Below the pieces are notes generated by a model that worked only from the letters and a program-made list of their open reading frames with translations, was not told the DNA's origin and did no database searches. From contig NZ_JAMTCN010000003.1 in the NCBI RefSeq assembly GCF_024171865.1, positions 320,644 to 384,643 of the forward strand: a stretch of DNA of 64,000 nucleotides, read 5' to 3'. A program made the translations under genes and the position numbers. This document shows positions 26,273 through 39,125 of the stretch, one piece after another. This DNA comes from Prauserella aidingensis. Its GTDB lineage: Bacteria > Actinomycetota > Actinomycetes > Mycobacteriales > Pseudonocardiaceae. Position 1 is the first letter of the stretch. Each line of letters opens with the position of its first letter.

Positions 26273-27562
26273 ATGGAACAGATCGGCCCCAGCACGGCAC
26301 TGCTGACCGACCACTACGAACTGACCATGCTCGGCAGCGCGCTCGCCGACGGGTCTGCCGACCGCGAGTGCGTGTTCGAGGTGTTCGCCCGCAGGCTCCC
26401 CGGCGGCAGGCGTTACGGCGTCGTCGCGGGCACGGGCCGGGTACTCGACGCGATCGCGGACTTCCGGTTCACCGACGCCGAGTTGACGCAGCTCGAACAG
26501 ACGGCGGTGGTCGACTCGGCAACCCTGTCCTGGCTGGCGGACTACCGGTTCTCGGGCGACATCGACGGCTATCCGGAGGGGGAGCTCTACTTCCCCGGTT
26601 CGCCGGTCCTCACCGTGCGCGGCACCTTCGCCGAGGCGGTGCTGCTCGAAACGGTGGTCCTGTCGATCCTCAACCACGACTCGGCGATCGCGTCGGCGGC
26701 GGCGCGGATGTCGGCGGCGGCCTCGGGCAGGCCCATCATCGAGATGGGCGGGCGCCGCACCCACGAACTCGCCGCGGTGGCGGCCGCGAGGGCCGCGTAC
26801 CTGGCCGGGTTCGCGACGACGTCGAACCTCGAGGCGGGCAGGCGCTACGGCATCCCGACGCGCGGCACCACGGCACACGCCTACATCCTGTTGCACGACA
26901 GCGAGGAGGCGGCGTTCCGTTCGCAGGTCGCCAAGGCCGGTCCGGACACGACGCTGCTCGTCGACACCTACGACATCACCGCGGGTATCGACACGGCCGT
27001 GCGCGTGGCGGGCCCCGAGCTCGGCGCGATCCGCATCGACTCCGGCGACGTGGGCGTGCTGGCGCGCAAGGCCCGCGAACAGCTCGACGACCTCGGCGCC
27101 AAGGACACGCGGATCATGGTCTCCGGCGACCTCGACGAGCACGCCATCGCCGCGCTGCGCGCCGAACCCGTCGACGCCTACGGTGTCGGAACGTCCGTTG
27201 TGACCGGTTCCGGCGCGCCGACCGCGGGAATGGTGTACAAACTCGTCGACGTGGACGGCCGCCCCGTGGCGAAACGCAGCGAGGACAAAGCCTCCCGCGG
27301 CGGGCGCAAGTCGGCGGTGCGCAGGCACAAGGCCACCGGCACGGCGCTCGAGGAGGTGGTGCACCCCGTGGATGCGCCGCCCGAGCTGGGCGAGCACGAT
27401 CGAACGGTGCCGATCCCGCTGATGCGGGCGGGCAAAACCGTGGGCGGCCTGCCCACACTGGAAGATGCGCGCACTCGACTGCGCCGCGGCATGGTGAGCC
27501 TGCCGTGGGAAGGCCTGAAGCTCTCCCAGGGCGAGCCTGCCATTCCGACGACATTCAGCTGA
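26273..27562 (+). CDS. pncB: Nicotinate phosphoribosyltransferase
   Basis: The 429-residue protein has the family features [10 protein letters not shown], a catalytic-region [24 protein letters not shown] with the phosphorylated-His-type position, and a [22 protein letters not shown] phosphoribosyl loop. It converts nicotinate and PRPP to nicotinate mononucleotide in NAD salvage. ATG 26273 is chosen from homologue starts. pncA follows 18 bases after its stop, making a salvage operon. Confidence 0.94.
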   Translation: MEQIGPSTALLTDHYELTMLGSALADGSADRECVFEVFARRLPGGRRYGVVAGTGRVLDAIADFRFTDAELTQLEQTAVVDSATLSWLADYRFSGDIDGYPEGELYFPGSPVLTVRGTFAEAVLLETVVLSILNHDSAIASAAARMSAAASGRPIIEMGGRRTHELAAVAAARAAYLAGFATTSNLEAGRRYGIPTRGTTAHAYILLHDSEEAAFRSQVAKAGPDTTLLVDTYDITAGIDTAVRVAGPELGAIRIDSGDVGVLARKAREQLDDLGAKDTRIMVSGDLDEHAIAALRAEPVDAYGVGTSVVTGSGAPTAGMVYKLVDVDGRPVAKRSEDKASRGGRKSAVRRHKATGTALEEVVHPVDAPPELGEHDRTVPIPLMRAGKTVGGLPTLEDARTRLRRGMVSLPWEGLKLSQGEPAIPTTFS

Positions 27563-27580
27563 GAAGAGCGGGAGGCGGTC

Positions 27581-28153
27581 ATGAGCACCGCGTTGATCGT
27601 CGTGGACGTGCAGAACGACTTCTGCGAGGGAGGTGCGCTCGCCGTCGCAGGCGGCACGGCCGTCGCGGGCGACGTGTCGGAGCTGCTGCGCCGGGGTGAG
27701 TACGCCCACGTCGCGGCCACCCGCGACCTCCACATCGACCCGGGCGCGCACTTCAGTGACGAGCCCGACTTCGTGACGTCCTGGCCCCGGCACTGCGAGG
27801 CGGGCACGCCCGGTGCGAGCTTCCACCCGGCACTCGACGTCGGGCCGGTGCAGGCCGTGTTCTCGAAGGGCCAGTACAGCGACGGCTACTCGGGATTCGA
27901 ATCGGCCACCGACACCGGCGAGACGCTCGAACACTGGTTGCGCTCACGCGGGGTCACGTCACTCGACGTCGTGGGCATCGCGACGGACCACTGTGTCCGC
28001 GCCACGGCTCTGGACGCGGCACGCGCCGGGTTCACGGTGCGCGTGCTGGCCGACCTCACGGCAGGTGTCGCGGTGGAGACGACCGAACGGGCGCTGACCG
28101 ACTTCGTCGATGCCGACGTCGAGATCGTCGGCACTCCCCGGGTCGGCGCGTGA
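27581..28153 (+). CDS. pncA: Nicotinamidase
   Basis: The 190-residue isochorismatase-fold protein has the catalytic triad D9 (VVDVQNDF), K96 (FSKGQYSDGYSGFE) and C138 (ATDHCVRATALDA). Metal ligands D49, H51 and H71 are all in place, and the numbering nearly matches M. tuberculosis PncA. It converts nicotinamide to nicotinate for PncB. It overlaps the following kinase gene by GTGA. The same enzyme activates pyrazinamide in mycobacteria. Confidence 0.94.
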   Translation: MSTALIVVDVQNDFCEGGALAVAGGTAVAGDVSELLRRGEYAHVAATRDLHIDPGAHFSDEPDFVTSWPRHCEAGTPGASFHPALDVGPVQAVFSKGQYSDGYSGFESATDTGETLEHWLRSRGVTSLDVVGIATDHCVRATALDAARAGFTVRVLADLTAGVAVETTERALTDFVDADVEIVGTPRVGA

Positions 28154-29103
28154 GCGCAGGCCTGGTGACGTTCGGCGAGGCGCTGGCGTCCTTCCGCACC
28201 TCGACGGGCAAGCTCCGGCACGCGACGACGGTCGACGTCGGGATCGCGGGCACCGAGGCGACCGTGGCCGTCGGCGTGTCCCGGCTCGGTGCCCGCGCGG
28301 CGTGGACCGGCCGGATCGGCGCCGACGAACCGGGCGCCCTCGTGCTGACCCGGCTGCGGGAGGAGGGCGTCGACACGTCCGCCGCGGTGACCGACGCGCA
28401 CGCGCCCACCGGCCTGGTGCTGAGGGACGTGCGGTCCCGCGACACCAACCGCTCGGCGTTCTACCGCACCGGCAGCGCGGGCACGCGGATCGCACCGGAG
28501 GACCTGCGCGAGGACCTGATCGCCGGGGCGGGCGTGCTGCACCTGTCGGGCAGCACCGCCGCGCTGTCGGAGACGGCCGACGACGCCACGTTCACGGCCG
28601 CCGAGATCGCGGGCGAGGCGGGCGTGCCGGTGTCCGTGGCGCTCGACCACCGGCCCGCGTTGTGGCGGCCCGAGGACGCCCGCGACACGCTGCTGGACCT
28701 CGTCTCGCACGCCGACATCGTGTTCGCCCGCACCGACGAGGCCCGCCTGCTCGGGTTCGACGGCGACGCCGACTCACTGGTGGCCGAGCTGGCCGCACTC
28801 GGCCCCGACGACGTGATCGTCACGCAGGGCCCGCGGGGCGCGGTGGCCGAGATCGCGGGTGCCCGCTACGACGTGCCGTCCTATCCGGTGCACGAGATCG
28901 ACCCGGACGCCGCCGACGAGGCTTTCGTAGCGGGGTATCTCGCGGACCTGCTGGCGGGCGAACCCGCCGACCGGCGGGTGCGCACGGCCGCGGCGTGCCG
29001 GGCGGCGGCGATGACCGTGCCCGGCGGCGCCGACAGCCTCCCGGAGCGCGGCGACCTCGTGGACCTGCCGCGGCAGCACCGGCTCGCGCGTCAGTCGCCG
29101 TAG
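28150..29103 (+). CDS. PfkB-family carbohydrate kinase
   Basis: The 317-residue protein has a ribokinase-like fold: VTFGEALASFRT, TVAVGVSRLGARAAWTGRIGADE and VIVTQGPRGAVAEIAG. The family's GAGD anion-hole and base motif is degenerate, IDPDAADEAFVAGYLADLL, keeping the aspartate. It is coupled to pncA by GTGA. Fructose, 2-keto-3-deoxygluconate or a nucleoside are possible substrates. It overlaps a converging gene by 13 bases at the end. Confidence 0.82.
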   Translation: MSAGLVTFGEALASFRTSTGKLRHATTVDVGIAGTEATVAVGVSRLGARAAWTGRIGADEPGALVLTRLREEGVDTSAAVTDAHAPTGLVLRDVRSRDTNRSAFYRTGSAGTRIAPEDLREDLIAGAGVLHLSGSTAALSETADDATFTAAEIAGEAGVPVSVALDHRPALWRPEDARDTLLDLVSHADIVFARTDEARLLGFDGDADSLVAELAALGPDDVIVTQGPRGAVAEIAGARYDVPSYPVHEIDPDAADEAFVAGYLADLLAGEPADRRVRTAAACRAAAMTVPGGADSLPERGDLVDLPRQHRLARQSP

Positions 29104-29846
29104 GGGGCGCAGCTCGACGAGCCGACGCGGATGTCGCCGGTGACCGGGCCACCCTCCGGGAACAGCTCGATGTGCACGGCGGACATGGCCATGCTGCCGT
29201 CCGGCGGTTCGGGCGAGGTGAACTCGTTGAGCACGACACGCGCCATCGGCGGGTCGTTCTCGGTCGCGCCGGGGATCAGCACCTCGTGGTTCGGCGGGAT
29301 CTCCTCCGGCACGGCGAAGCCGGTCACGCCGGACAGCGACATCGACGACGCGCTGCCGTTGTCGGTGGTGTGGCAGGACGCCGAGTACGAGCGCACGCGG
29401 ATCTTCGGGCCGCCGTACTGTTCCAGCACGGACGTCGAGAACCGGTCCCCCGTCACCTCCGCGCGTGCCCGTCCGTCGGAACGCTCGCAGGACGTCCCGG
29501 CCCGGCCGTAGGAGGCGAGCTCACCGTCGTGCCCGACCGTGATGCCCGGCGTGCTTCCCTCGGCCTCACCGTCGACGTCGCACGCCGCGATCGGGCCGAC
29601 CCGCACGTCCGTGCCGGCTTGCACCACGTCGACCATGCCCGCGTCGCCGGTCGCCGTCGGCGCCCAGTCGTCGTGCGCGTGCACCGCCTGCGTCTGGGCC
29701 GCGTGCCCCGAGGCCGGGCCCTCGGTGTCGGCGGTCCCGTCGGCGCCGGCGTGGGCCGAGCCCGTCAGCGCCGCGGTCAGCGCCAGTGAGGCGAGCCCCA
29801 CCGCCGACAGTCGACCGGCTCGGCGTGCGGTACGCGTGCGTGTCAT
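29091..29846 (-). CDS. Secreted hypothetical protein
   Basis: The 251-residue protein has a Sec signal peptide (TRTRTARRAGRLSAVGLASL, cleavage near AHA-GA at residue 33). The mature part is beta-rich with four or more cysteines (IAACDVDGEA, TSCERSDG, SASCHTTDNG, SSSCAPYGD), suggesting extracellular disulfides. It resembles choice-of-anchor-type secreted proteins of actinomycetes, but I cannot fix the family. GGGAGGA precedes ATG 29846. It overlaps the PfkB gene tail to tail. Confidence 0.75.
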   Translation of the reverse strand: MTRTRTARRAGRLSAVGLASLALTAALTGSAHAGADGTADTEGPASGHAAQTQAVHAHDDWAPTATGDAGMVDVVQAGTDVRVGPIAACDVDGEAEGSTPGITVGHDGELASYGRAGTSCERSDGRARAEVTGDRFSTSVLEQYGGPKIRVRSYSASCHTTDNGSASSMSLSGVTGFAVPEEIPPNHEVLIPGATENDPPMARVVLNEFTSPEPPDGSMAMSAVHIELFPEGGPVTGDIRVGSSSCAPYGD

Positions 29847-30054
29847 GTGACGTCCTCCCGAATCGTGACTGGCGCATCCCCGACATCGGCAGCCACCGGC
29901 GAGAGCCTGACCCGGCCGACCGCACACCACCCGGCCGTGTGACCGCGCGGTGCGAGCCGCCCACGTCGCGTCCGGCGACCGGTCACGATCGGCGGCGAGT
30001 CCCATCGGTGTGGGTTCCCCTCGGTGTCGGTCCCCCTCGGTAAGGTGGCGCTCC

Positions 30055-32157
30055 GTGCCCGCCGAGATCAGCACCCTGCAGAAGCCCCGCAAGCTCCCCG
30101 GCGTCCGCGAGCTGCTCACCGACGCCGTCGAGGCGGTCGGCGGCACCGAGCGCGACGGCCAGGTGCACATGGCCGAGGCCGTCGCACGGGCGATCCGCAC
30201 CGGTGAGCACCTCGCCGTGCAGGCGGGCACCGGTACGGGAAAGTCGCTGGCCTACCTCGTGCCCGCGATCCGCCACGCCGTCGAAGGGCACACCACGGTC
30301 GTCGTGTCGACCGCGACGATCGCGCTGCAGAACCAGCTCGTCGACCGTGATCTCCCGCGGCTGGCGAAGGCGCTGAAGAAGCCGTTGGGCCGCGAGCCGA
30401 CGTTCGCGATCCTCAAGGGCAGGCGTAACTACCTCTGCATGCACCGCGTGCATTCCGGCGCCCCCGAGGAACCCGAGGACAGCGGGTTGTTCGACGCGTT
30501 CACCGTGTCGCGCATCGGCCGTGAGGTGAAACGGCTGCACGAGTGGTCCTCGGAGACGGAGACCGGCGACCGCACGGAACTCGTGCCGGGTGTGTCGGAA
30601 CAGGCGTGGCGGCAGGTCTCGGTCAGCGCACGCGAATGTCTCGGCGCCGCGCGCTGCCCCGTCGGCGACGACTGCTTCGCGGAGAAGGCGCGCGCCGACG
30701 CGGGCCGGGTCGACGTCATCGTCACCAACCACGCGCTGCTGGCGATCGACGCACTCCAGGAACAGCGGGTGCTGCCGGAACACGACCTCGTCGTCATCGA
30801 CGAGGCGCACGAACTGGTCGACCGGGTCACGTCGGCGGCCACGGCGGAGCTGACCGCCTCGGCCGTCTCGGCGGCCACCCGACGCTGCGGACGCATCATC
30901 GACGCCGACACCTCGGACCGGCTCCTCGAAGCGGGCGAAGGCCTCGCACTCGTGCTCGACGACCTGCCCGCGGGGCGGCTGGACACGCTGCCGCAGGCCC
31001 TCGGTGGGGCGGTCACCGTCGTCCGCGACGCGGCGCACGCCTGTCTGACGGCGCTGGGCGGCGAACGCAAGGAGGACGTCGAGGAGGCCACCGCACGCAA
31101 ACTGGCGCGCTCGGCCGTCGAGGAGATCCACGACACCGCGGTACGGCTGCTCGACGCGTTCGATGCCGACCAGGCGAACCGGCCCGACGTCGTGTGGATC
31201 TCCAACGACACCTACTCGTCGTCGCCGCGGCCGCCGTCGCTGCACGTCGCACCGCTGGCCGTGGGCGGACTGCTGCGGGAGCGTGTGTTCGCCCGCTCGA
31301 CCACCGTCCTCACGTCGGCGACCCTCGCTCTCGGCGGCCGGTTCGACACCCTCGCCCGCCAGTGGGGACTGCCGCCGGAACCGACGCCCGCGCCCGCCGA
31401 CGACGGCACCGCCACCGACAAGCCCGCGCCCGCCGACGACGCCGACGACGGCCTGCGGTGGAGCGGACTCGACGTCGGCTCCCCGTTCGACTACGGCCGC
31501 AACGGCATCCTCTACGTCGCCAAACACCTCCCGCCTCCCGGCCGCGACGGCCTCGGCGACGCCACGCTCGACGAGATCGCCGCGCTCATCGACGCCGCGG
31601 GCGGGCGCACCCTGGGCCTGTTCTCGTCGATGCGTGCCGCGAAACGGGCCGCCGAGGAGCTCCGCGAACGGCTTCCCTACGACATCCTGTGTCAGGGCGA
31701 CGACTCGACGTCGACACTCGTGTCGCAGTTCGCCGACGAGCCGCGCACGTGCCTGTTCGGGACGCTGTCGCTGTGGCAGGGCGTGGACGTGCCGGGGCCG
31801 TCGCTGCAGCTGGTGATCGTGGACCGGCTGCCGTTCCCGCGGCCCGACGACCCGGTGGCCTCGGCCCGGCAGCGGGCGATCGAGGCACGCGGCGGCAACG
31901 GCTTCCTGACGGTCGCGGCCACGCACGCCGCGCTGTTGCTGGCGCAGGGTGCGGGCAGGCTGCACCGCTCGTCCAGCGACCGCGGAGTCGTCGCCGTCCT
32001 CGACTCACGGCTCGCGACGGCGCGGTACGGCGGCTTTCTGCGCGCGTCGATTCCGCCGTTCTGGCCAACGCAGGATCCCGCCGTTGCGCGCGATGCGCTC
32101 ACGCGGCTCGACGCCGCCGCCCCGGGAAGGGCGAGCACGTCCACCGCGTTACGGTGA
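30055..32157 (+). CDS. dinG: DinG-family ATP-dependent DNA helicase
   Basis: The 700-residue superfamily 2 helicase has Walker A VQAGTGTGKSLAYLVP, DEAH box VVIDEAHEL and a four-cysteine iron-sulfur-type cluster (NYLC, SARECLGAARCPVGDDCF). Later motifs include LGTLSLWQGVDVPG-type (FGTLSLWQGVDV) and QGAGRLHRSSSDRG. It unwinds DNA 5' to 3' in repair. The position beside pncB matches Rv1329c-Rv1330c. GTG 30055 is used. Confidence 0.93.
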   Translation: MPAEISTLQKPRKLPGVRELLTDAVEAVGGTERDGQVHMAEAVARAIRTGEHLAVQAGTGTGKSLAYLVPAIRHAVEGHTTVVVSTATIALQNQLVDRDLPRLAKALKKPLGREPTFAILKGRRNYLCMHRVHSGAPEEPEDSGLFDAFTVSRIGREVKRLHEWSSETETGDRTELVPGVSEQAWRQVSVSARECLGAARCPVGDDCFAEKARADAGRVDVIVTNHALLAIDALQEQRVLPEHDLVVIDEAHELVDRVTSAATAELTASAVSAATRRCGRIIDADTSDRLLEAGEGLALVLDDLPAGRLDTLPQALGGAVTVVRDAAHACLTALGGERKEDVEEATARKLARSAVEEIHDTAVRLLDAFDADQANRPDVVWISNDTYSSSPRPPSLHVAPLAVGGLLRERVFARSTTVLTSATLALGGRFDTLARQWGLPPEPTPAPADDGTATDKPAPADDADDGLRWSGLDVGSPFDYGRNGILYVAKHLPPPGRDGLGDATLDEIAALIDAAGGRTLGLFSSMRAAKRAAEELRERLPYDILCQGDDSTSTLVSQFADEPRTCLFGTLSLWQGVDVPGPSLQLVIVDRLPFPRPDDPVASARQRAIEARGGNGFLTVAATHAALLLAQGAGRLHRSSSDRGVVAVLDSRLATARYGGFLRASIPPFWPTQDPAVARDALTRLDAAAPGRASTSTALR

Positions 32158-32186
32158 ACGCCACCCCCGAACCCAAGGGAGAGTTC

Positions 32187-32534
32187 GTGTCCCCCGATTC
32201 CTCCACCGCTCATTCCCGCGCCGTCAGTGTCGACGACACCGGTGTCCGGCGGCAGCTCGCCGACGGCTCCGAGGAGCGGGTCGACTGGGACGACCTCGCC
32301 GCCGTGGTCGTCCGTGTGATCCCCGAGGGGTTGTCGGACGAGGACGTCTTCCTGATGCTCGCGGCGGCCGACGGCACGGGCACCGCCGTGCCGAGCGGCG
32401 ACCCGGCGGCGGACGCGCTCATCGAGCGGCTGCAGACCCTGCCGGGGTTCGACCACGAGACGTTCGTCGAGGCGATGACCACCGACGCCGACCAGGCCTA
32501 CGTCGTGTGGAAGGCGGGCGAGGGCTCGGCCTGA
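32187..32534 (+). CDS. Conserved small hypothetical protein
   Basis: The 115-residue protein has a beta start (AVSVDDTGVRRQLADGSEERVDW), then DLAAVVVRVIPEGLSDEDVFLMLA and a helical end. GTG 32187 has GGGAGAG nearby; GTG 32154 overlaps the dinG stop and could give coupled translation with 11 extra residues. Such dinG-linked small proteins are common in actinomycetes. Function unknown. Confidence 0.7.
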   Translation: MSPDSSTAHSRAVSVDDTGVRRQLADGSEERVDWDDLAAVVVRVIPEGLSDEDVFLMLAAADGTGTAVPSGDPAADALIERLQTLPGFDHETFVEAMTTDADQAYVVWKAGEGSA

Positions 32535-32537
32535 CGT

Positions 32538-36342
<3,805 letters not shown>

Positions 36343-36401
36343 TCCTGCCTCCTGCACTTCGAACCCCGATCCTTGCTGCGCCACGGGCGGGGACCCACGT
36401 T

Positions 36402-36421
36402 GGCTACGACAGATCGTAGCC
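36402..36421. promoter_or_regulatory. 8-bp inverted repeat upstream of ctaD
   Basis: GGCTACGA-caga-TCGTAGCC is a perfect inverted repeat, 60 bases upstream of the ctaD start. A TACGAT on the minus strand inside it resembles a -10 box. It may be an operator or a hairpin in the leader. Confidence 0.45.
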
Positions 36422-36877
36422 GTCGCGAGTTTCGATGGTTCCCGCGGCTGCGAACATCACGTCATGAGCGCCCGATCGGTGCCTTCTCGCCTCGCAGCCG
36501 TCGTCGGCACGGCCCGCCGGTCCGGGCGGCCTCCACGACGCCGGAAGCACTCGCCGCGGGATCGAACCCGCTGGTGAGAAGGGGACGTGGCCGCGTGGAC
36601 ACCCCGGCGTGACGGCGTTGCCGCGGCCCGAGCCGCGTACCGCGCTCGCGGGCGGCGGGCGACTCGCCGGCTTCCTCGCGGTGGCCGGCACGCCCGTCGT
36701 GGCGCCGCCGTCGGACCCGCCCGGCGGTCCGCACGGATGCCGGTGAGACCACGGTCACGTTCCGGCGTTACCTCCGTCACGGTCGGTCGGCGGTACCGGC
36801 CCCGGCCGAGGTGGCCTACACCCCTGGGCCGGGACCCCGCTACGGGCGAGGCGCCGGGTCACGGGGCGTTCATCACC
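36422..36877. other. Long gap upstream of ctaD, no convincing gene
   Basis: About 450 bases with Arg/Ala/Gly-rich shadow frames on both strands but no ribosome site plus bias. A T-arm-like GCGGG-ATCGAAC-CCGC sits at 36556-36571 without other tRNA parts. The region probably includes distal promoter elements of ctaD. Confidence 0.4.
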
Positions 36878-36945
36878 GGGCTCTCGTTGTCGGCGGGCTC
36901 TCGTTGTCGGGCTCTAGTTCCCGGCGGGCTCTCGTTCCCGGCGGG
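36878..36945. repeat. Four tandem repeats of about 17 bp
   Basis: Units GGGCTCTCGTTGTCGGC, a 14-bp deletion copy, GGGCTCTAGTTCCCGGC and GGGCTCTCGTTCCCGGC. The array lies 32 bases beyond the stop of the minus-strand alpha/beta hydrolase. Confidence 0.8.
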
Positions 36946-36977
36946 CGTGCCCCGGCGGTGGCCCGTCCGGGCCCACC

Positions 36978-37928
36978 TCAGGCTTCGGGGTACCAGTCGG
37001 TGATCGCCGCGGCCACGGCGTCGGGGGCTTCGAGTGGCGTGAGGTGTCCCGCGTCCGGGATCGTCTCGAGCCGCCCGGAGGGCAGCACCTCGGCCATCGA
37101 CCGGGCCGCGTCCGGCGGGGTCAGCCCGTCTCGCTCCCCCACGATCACCAGGGCGGGCACGTCGGCACCGCGGAGGGTCTCCGTGGAGTCGGGCCGCGCG
37201 GCCATGGCGCGCTGCGCCCACGCCACGCCCGCGGGTTGCTGCGATGCGATGAGCTCGCGCACGAGGGCCTCGACCTCGGGCTGCCGTTCGCGGGTGGGTT
37301 CGGACAGCAGGTTGGGAAGCATGGCGTCGGCGAGCCAGTCCGAGACGCCTTCCGACTCGGCCCGATCGGCCACCGACAGCCGGTTCGCACGCGCCTCGTC
37401 GGTGTCGGCTTCCGCCTTCGTGTCGATGAGCACCAGCCCGCCGACACGCTCGGGAGCCGCCCGCAGCACGGCCATCGTCAGGTATCCGCCCATCGAACAG
37501 CCGCCGAGTACCACTCGGTCGAGTTCGAGCCGGTCGAGCAGCGCCACGACGTCGCGGGCCGCGTCGTCGAGACTCGGTTCCCGGTCGACCCCTCCGCCGG
37601 ATGCGGTGCCGGGGGATGCGGTGCCGGGGGCCGTCGCGGTCGAGGATGCGGAGTCCGGGGATGCCGTGCCCGGGTTGGCGGTGTCCTGGGATGCGGAGTC
37701 CGGGGATGCGGTGTCCTGGGTCGAATTACCCGAGGACCGAGTGTCCGAGGATGCGCTGTCCGAGGATGCATTCTCCGAGGACGCGGAGTCCGGGAACGGG
37801 CTGCGGCCCATGCCTCGCTGATCGGGTGTGATCACGCGGGTACGGGCCGACAGCGGTCCGCGGACGGCGTTCCACATGCGCGCGTCGAGCGGGTAGGCGT
37901 GCAGGAGAACGAGCGGGAGATCGGCCAT
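36978..37928 (-). CDS. Alpha/beta hydrolase with low-complexity insert
   Basis: The 316-residue protein has the alpha/beta hydrolase core: LVLLHAYPLDARMW, DQRGMGRSPFPD, nucleophile elbow GGCSMGGYL, acid VGERDGLTPP and IPDAGHLTPLEAP histidine. Residues 47-113 are a Ser/Ala/Asp/Thr-rich insert made from a DSASP-type repeat, right after the oxyanion-side loop. Homologues lack it. GTG or ATG 37928 is used. Substrate unknown; the insert may be exposed or disordered. Confidence 0.85.
   Translation of the reverse strand: MADLPLVLLHAYPLDARMWNAVRGPLSARTRVITPDQRGMGRSPFPDSASSENASSDSASSDTRSSGNSTQDTASPDSASQDTANPGTASPDSASSTATAPGTASPGTASGGGVDREPSLDDAARDVVALLDRLELDRVVLGGCSMGGYLTMAVLRAAPERVGGLVLIDTKAEADTDEARANRLSVADRAESEGVSDWLADAMLPNLLSEPTRERQPEVEALVRELIASQQPAGVAWAQRAMAARPDSTETLRGADVPALVIVGERDGLTPPDAARSMAEVLPSGRLETIPDAGHLTPLEAPDAVAAAITDWYPEA
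37590..37790. repeat. In-frame 15-bp repeat array inside the hydrolase gene
   Basis: On the plus strand the unit is GATGCGGAGTCCGGG and variants (GATGCGGTGTCCTGG and others), encoding D/S-S/T-A-S-P/S repeats on the minus strand. About 13 degenerate units are visible, all in frame. Confidence 0.85.
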
Positions 37929-38111
37929 GCCGGCGATTGTTCCCGGTCACCCACCGCCTCGGCGAGGTGGCGACCGCCGGACCCGGGCCCCTCCCCGCCG
38001 TGCCGAACCAGGGGCGCGACCCGCGATGCCACCGCCACGGCGGTCGACTGCGACCGCCGTCCACGACGGCCGGCGGCGCCGCGACTCGGCGGCGAGGGAT
38101 GGGGCCACGAC

Positions 38112-38399
38112 TCAACGGCGGCGGGTCGGACCGCGACGACCGCGCGCCTGCCAGCAACCGTTGTGCCAGTGCCTGCGGTCGGCCACCGAACCCAGTTCGT
38201 CGGCGGGCCACGCCACGACGTGCGGCACACCCGGGCGGATCTCGTGATCACATCCGGGGCAGCGGTACATCTTCGTCGCCTGCACCCCCGGAACGGTGCG
38301 CACGAGCCAGTCGCCGTCCTCGGCGGACTCGGAGCGCGCCCACCCGGTCACGGCGGGACGCGGGCGCTCGTCCCGCGATCGGCGATGGCGTCGAGGCAT
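38112..38399 (-). CDS. Conserved small zinc-ribbon-like protein
   Basis: The 95-residue protein begins MPRRHRRSRDERPRPAV and contains MYRCPGCDHEIRPGVPHVVAWP and HWHNGCWQARGRR. The C-x2-C plus H-x2-C spacing suggests a zinc site. Very similar small proteins are common in actinomycetes, where they are annotated variously and lack a known role. ATG 38399 is used. It lies downstream of the ElaA-like gene, same strand. Confidence 0.75.
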   Translation of the reverse strand: MPRRHRRSRDERPRPAVTGWARSESAEDGDWLVRTVPGVQATKMYRCPGCDHEIRPGVPHVVAWPADELGSVADRRHWHNGCWQARGRRGPTRRR

Positions 38400-38494
38400 G
38401 CATCCACGGTAGCGAACCCCGCGCAGCACCCCGGTCGGCCTGCTCCGCCCCACCGCGTGTCCTGCGCTCCAGCCCGCGCGTCGGCGACCCGTCC

Positions 38495-38602
38495 GGCGCT
38501 GGACCTACTGGCACAACTGCCGGTGCCGGATCCACGACCACGCCTTGCGGCGCCGGACCTGTCGGCAAGCCGTCCGGCGCATGACCTATCGGCAAGCCTT
38601 CC
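38495..38602. repeat. Four 27-bp tandem repeats spanning the end of the GNAT gene
   Basis: Units at 38495-38521, 38522-38548, 38549-38575 and 38576-38602, about GGCGCATGACCTATCGGCAA plus GCCTTCC. The last unit contains the final codons and stop of the GNAT gene; the others lie beyond the stop. Read in the gene's frame they encode VMRRKACR-like repeats. Confidence 0.85.
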
Positions 38603-39035
38603 GGCGCATGACGATGTGGGGAATGCCGTCCTCGTCGAACTCCTCGCCCTCGGGTTCGTAGCCGAACCGTGCGTAGAAGCCCTGCGCGTACGTCTGCGCG
38701 TTGAGCACCGACTCGGCCTCCCCGAGGTGCTCGACGGCCGCCTCCATCAGGCGGGCTCCGAGGCCCGTGCCCCGCGCGGACGCCGCCGTCACCACCCGGC
38801 TGACGCGGGCGACGCCGTCCGGTTGGGCCAGCACCCGCAGGCAACCGGCCGCCCCCGCCTCGCCGGACCCGCCGGGCGCCCACAGATGCCACGTCGTCGG
38901 CAGCAGGTCCAGTCCGTCGATCTCGCCGTAGGGGCAGTTCTGCTCCACGACGAACACGTCCACGCGCAGCCGGAGCAGGTCGTACAGGTCGGCGGCCGTG
39001 AGATCCGGGCCGCGGCGAGCCACCAGGTCGGTCAC
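38586..39035 (-). CDS. ElaA-like GNAT acetyltransferase
   Basis: The 149-residue protein has the ElaA pattern: LYDLLRLRVDVFVVEQNCPYGEIDGLD, acetyl-CoA motif ARGTGLGARLMEAAVEHL and ending YARFGYEPEGEEFDEDGIPHIVM. ElaA-like enzymes acetylate an unknown acceptor. GTG 39035 is used. The stop falls inside a 27-bp tandem array that copies the C-terminal codons. Confidence 0.88.
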   Translation of the reverse strand: MTDLVARRGPDLTAADLYDLLRLRVDVFVVEQNCPYGEIDGLDLLPTTWHLWAPGGSGEAGAAGCLRVLAQPDGVARVSRVVTAASARGTGLGARLMEAAVEHLGEAESVLNAQTYAQGFYARFGYEPEGEEFDEDGIPHIVMRRKACR

Positions 39036-39125
39036 CCGGCCAGTGTGACACGGCCGTGCCAGAACACGGTCGTCACACCCGGGCCGGACGGTCCCGCCGG
39101 CGAACCGGACCTCACCCGAGACCGG

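Noticed and set aside
36556..36571. tRNA T-arm-like sequence
   Set aside because: GCGGG-ATCGAAC-CCGC alone is present; no anticodon stem or acceptor pairing could be built on either strand.
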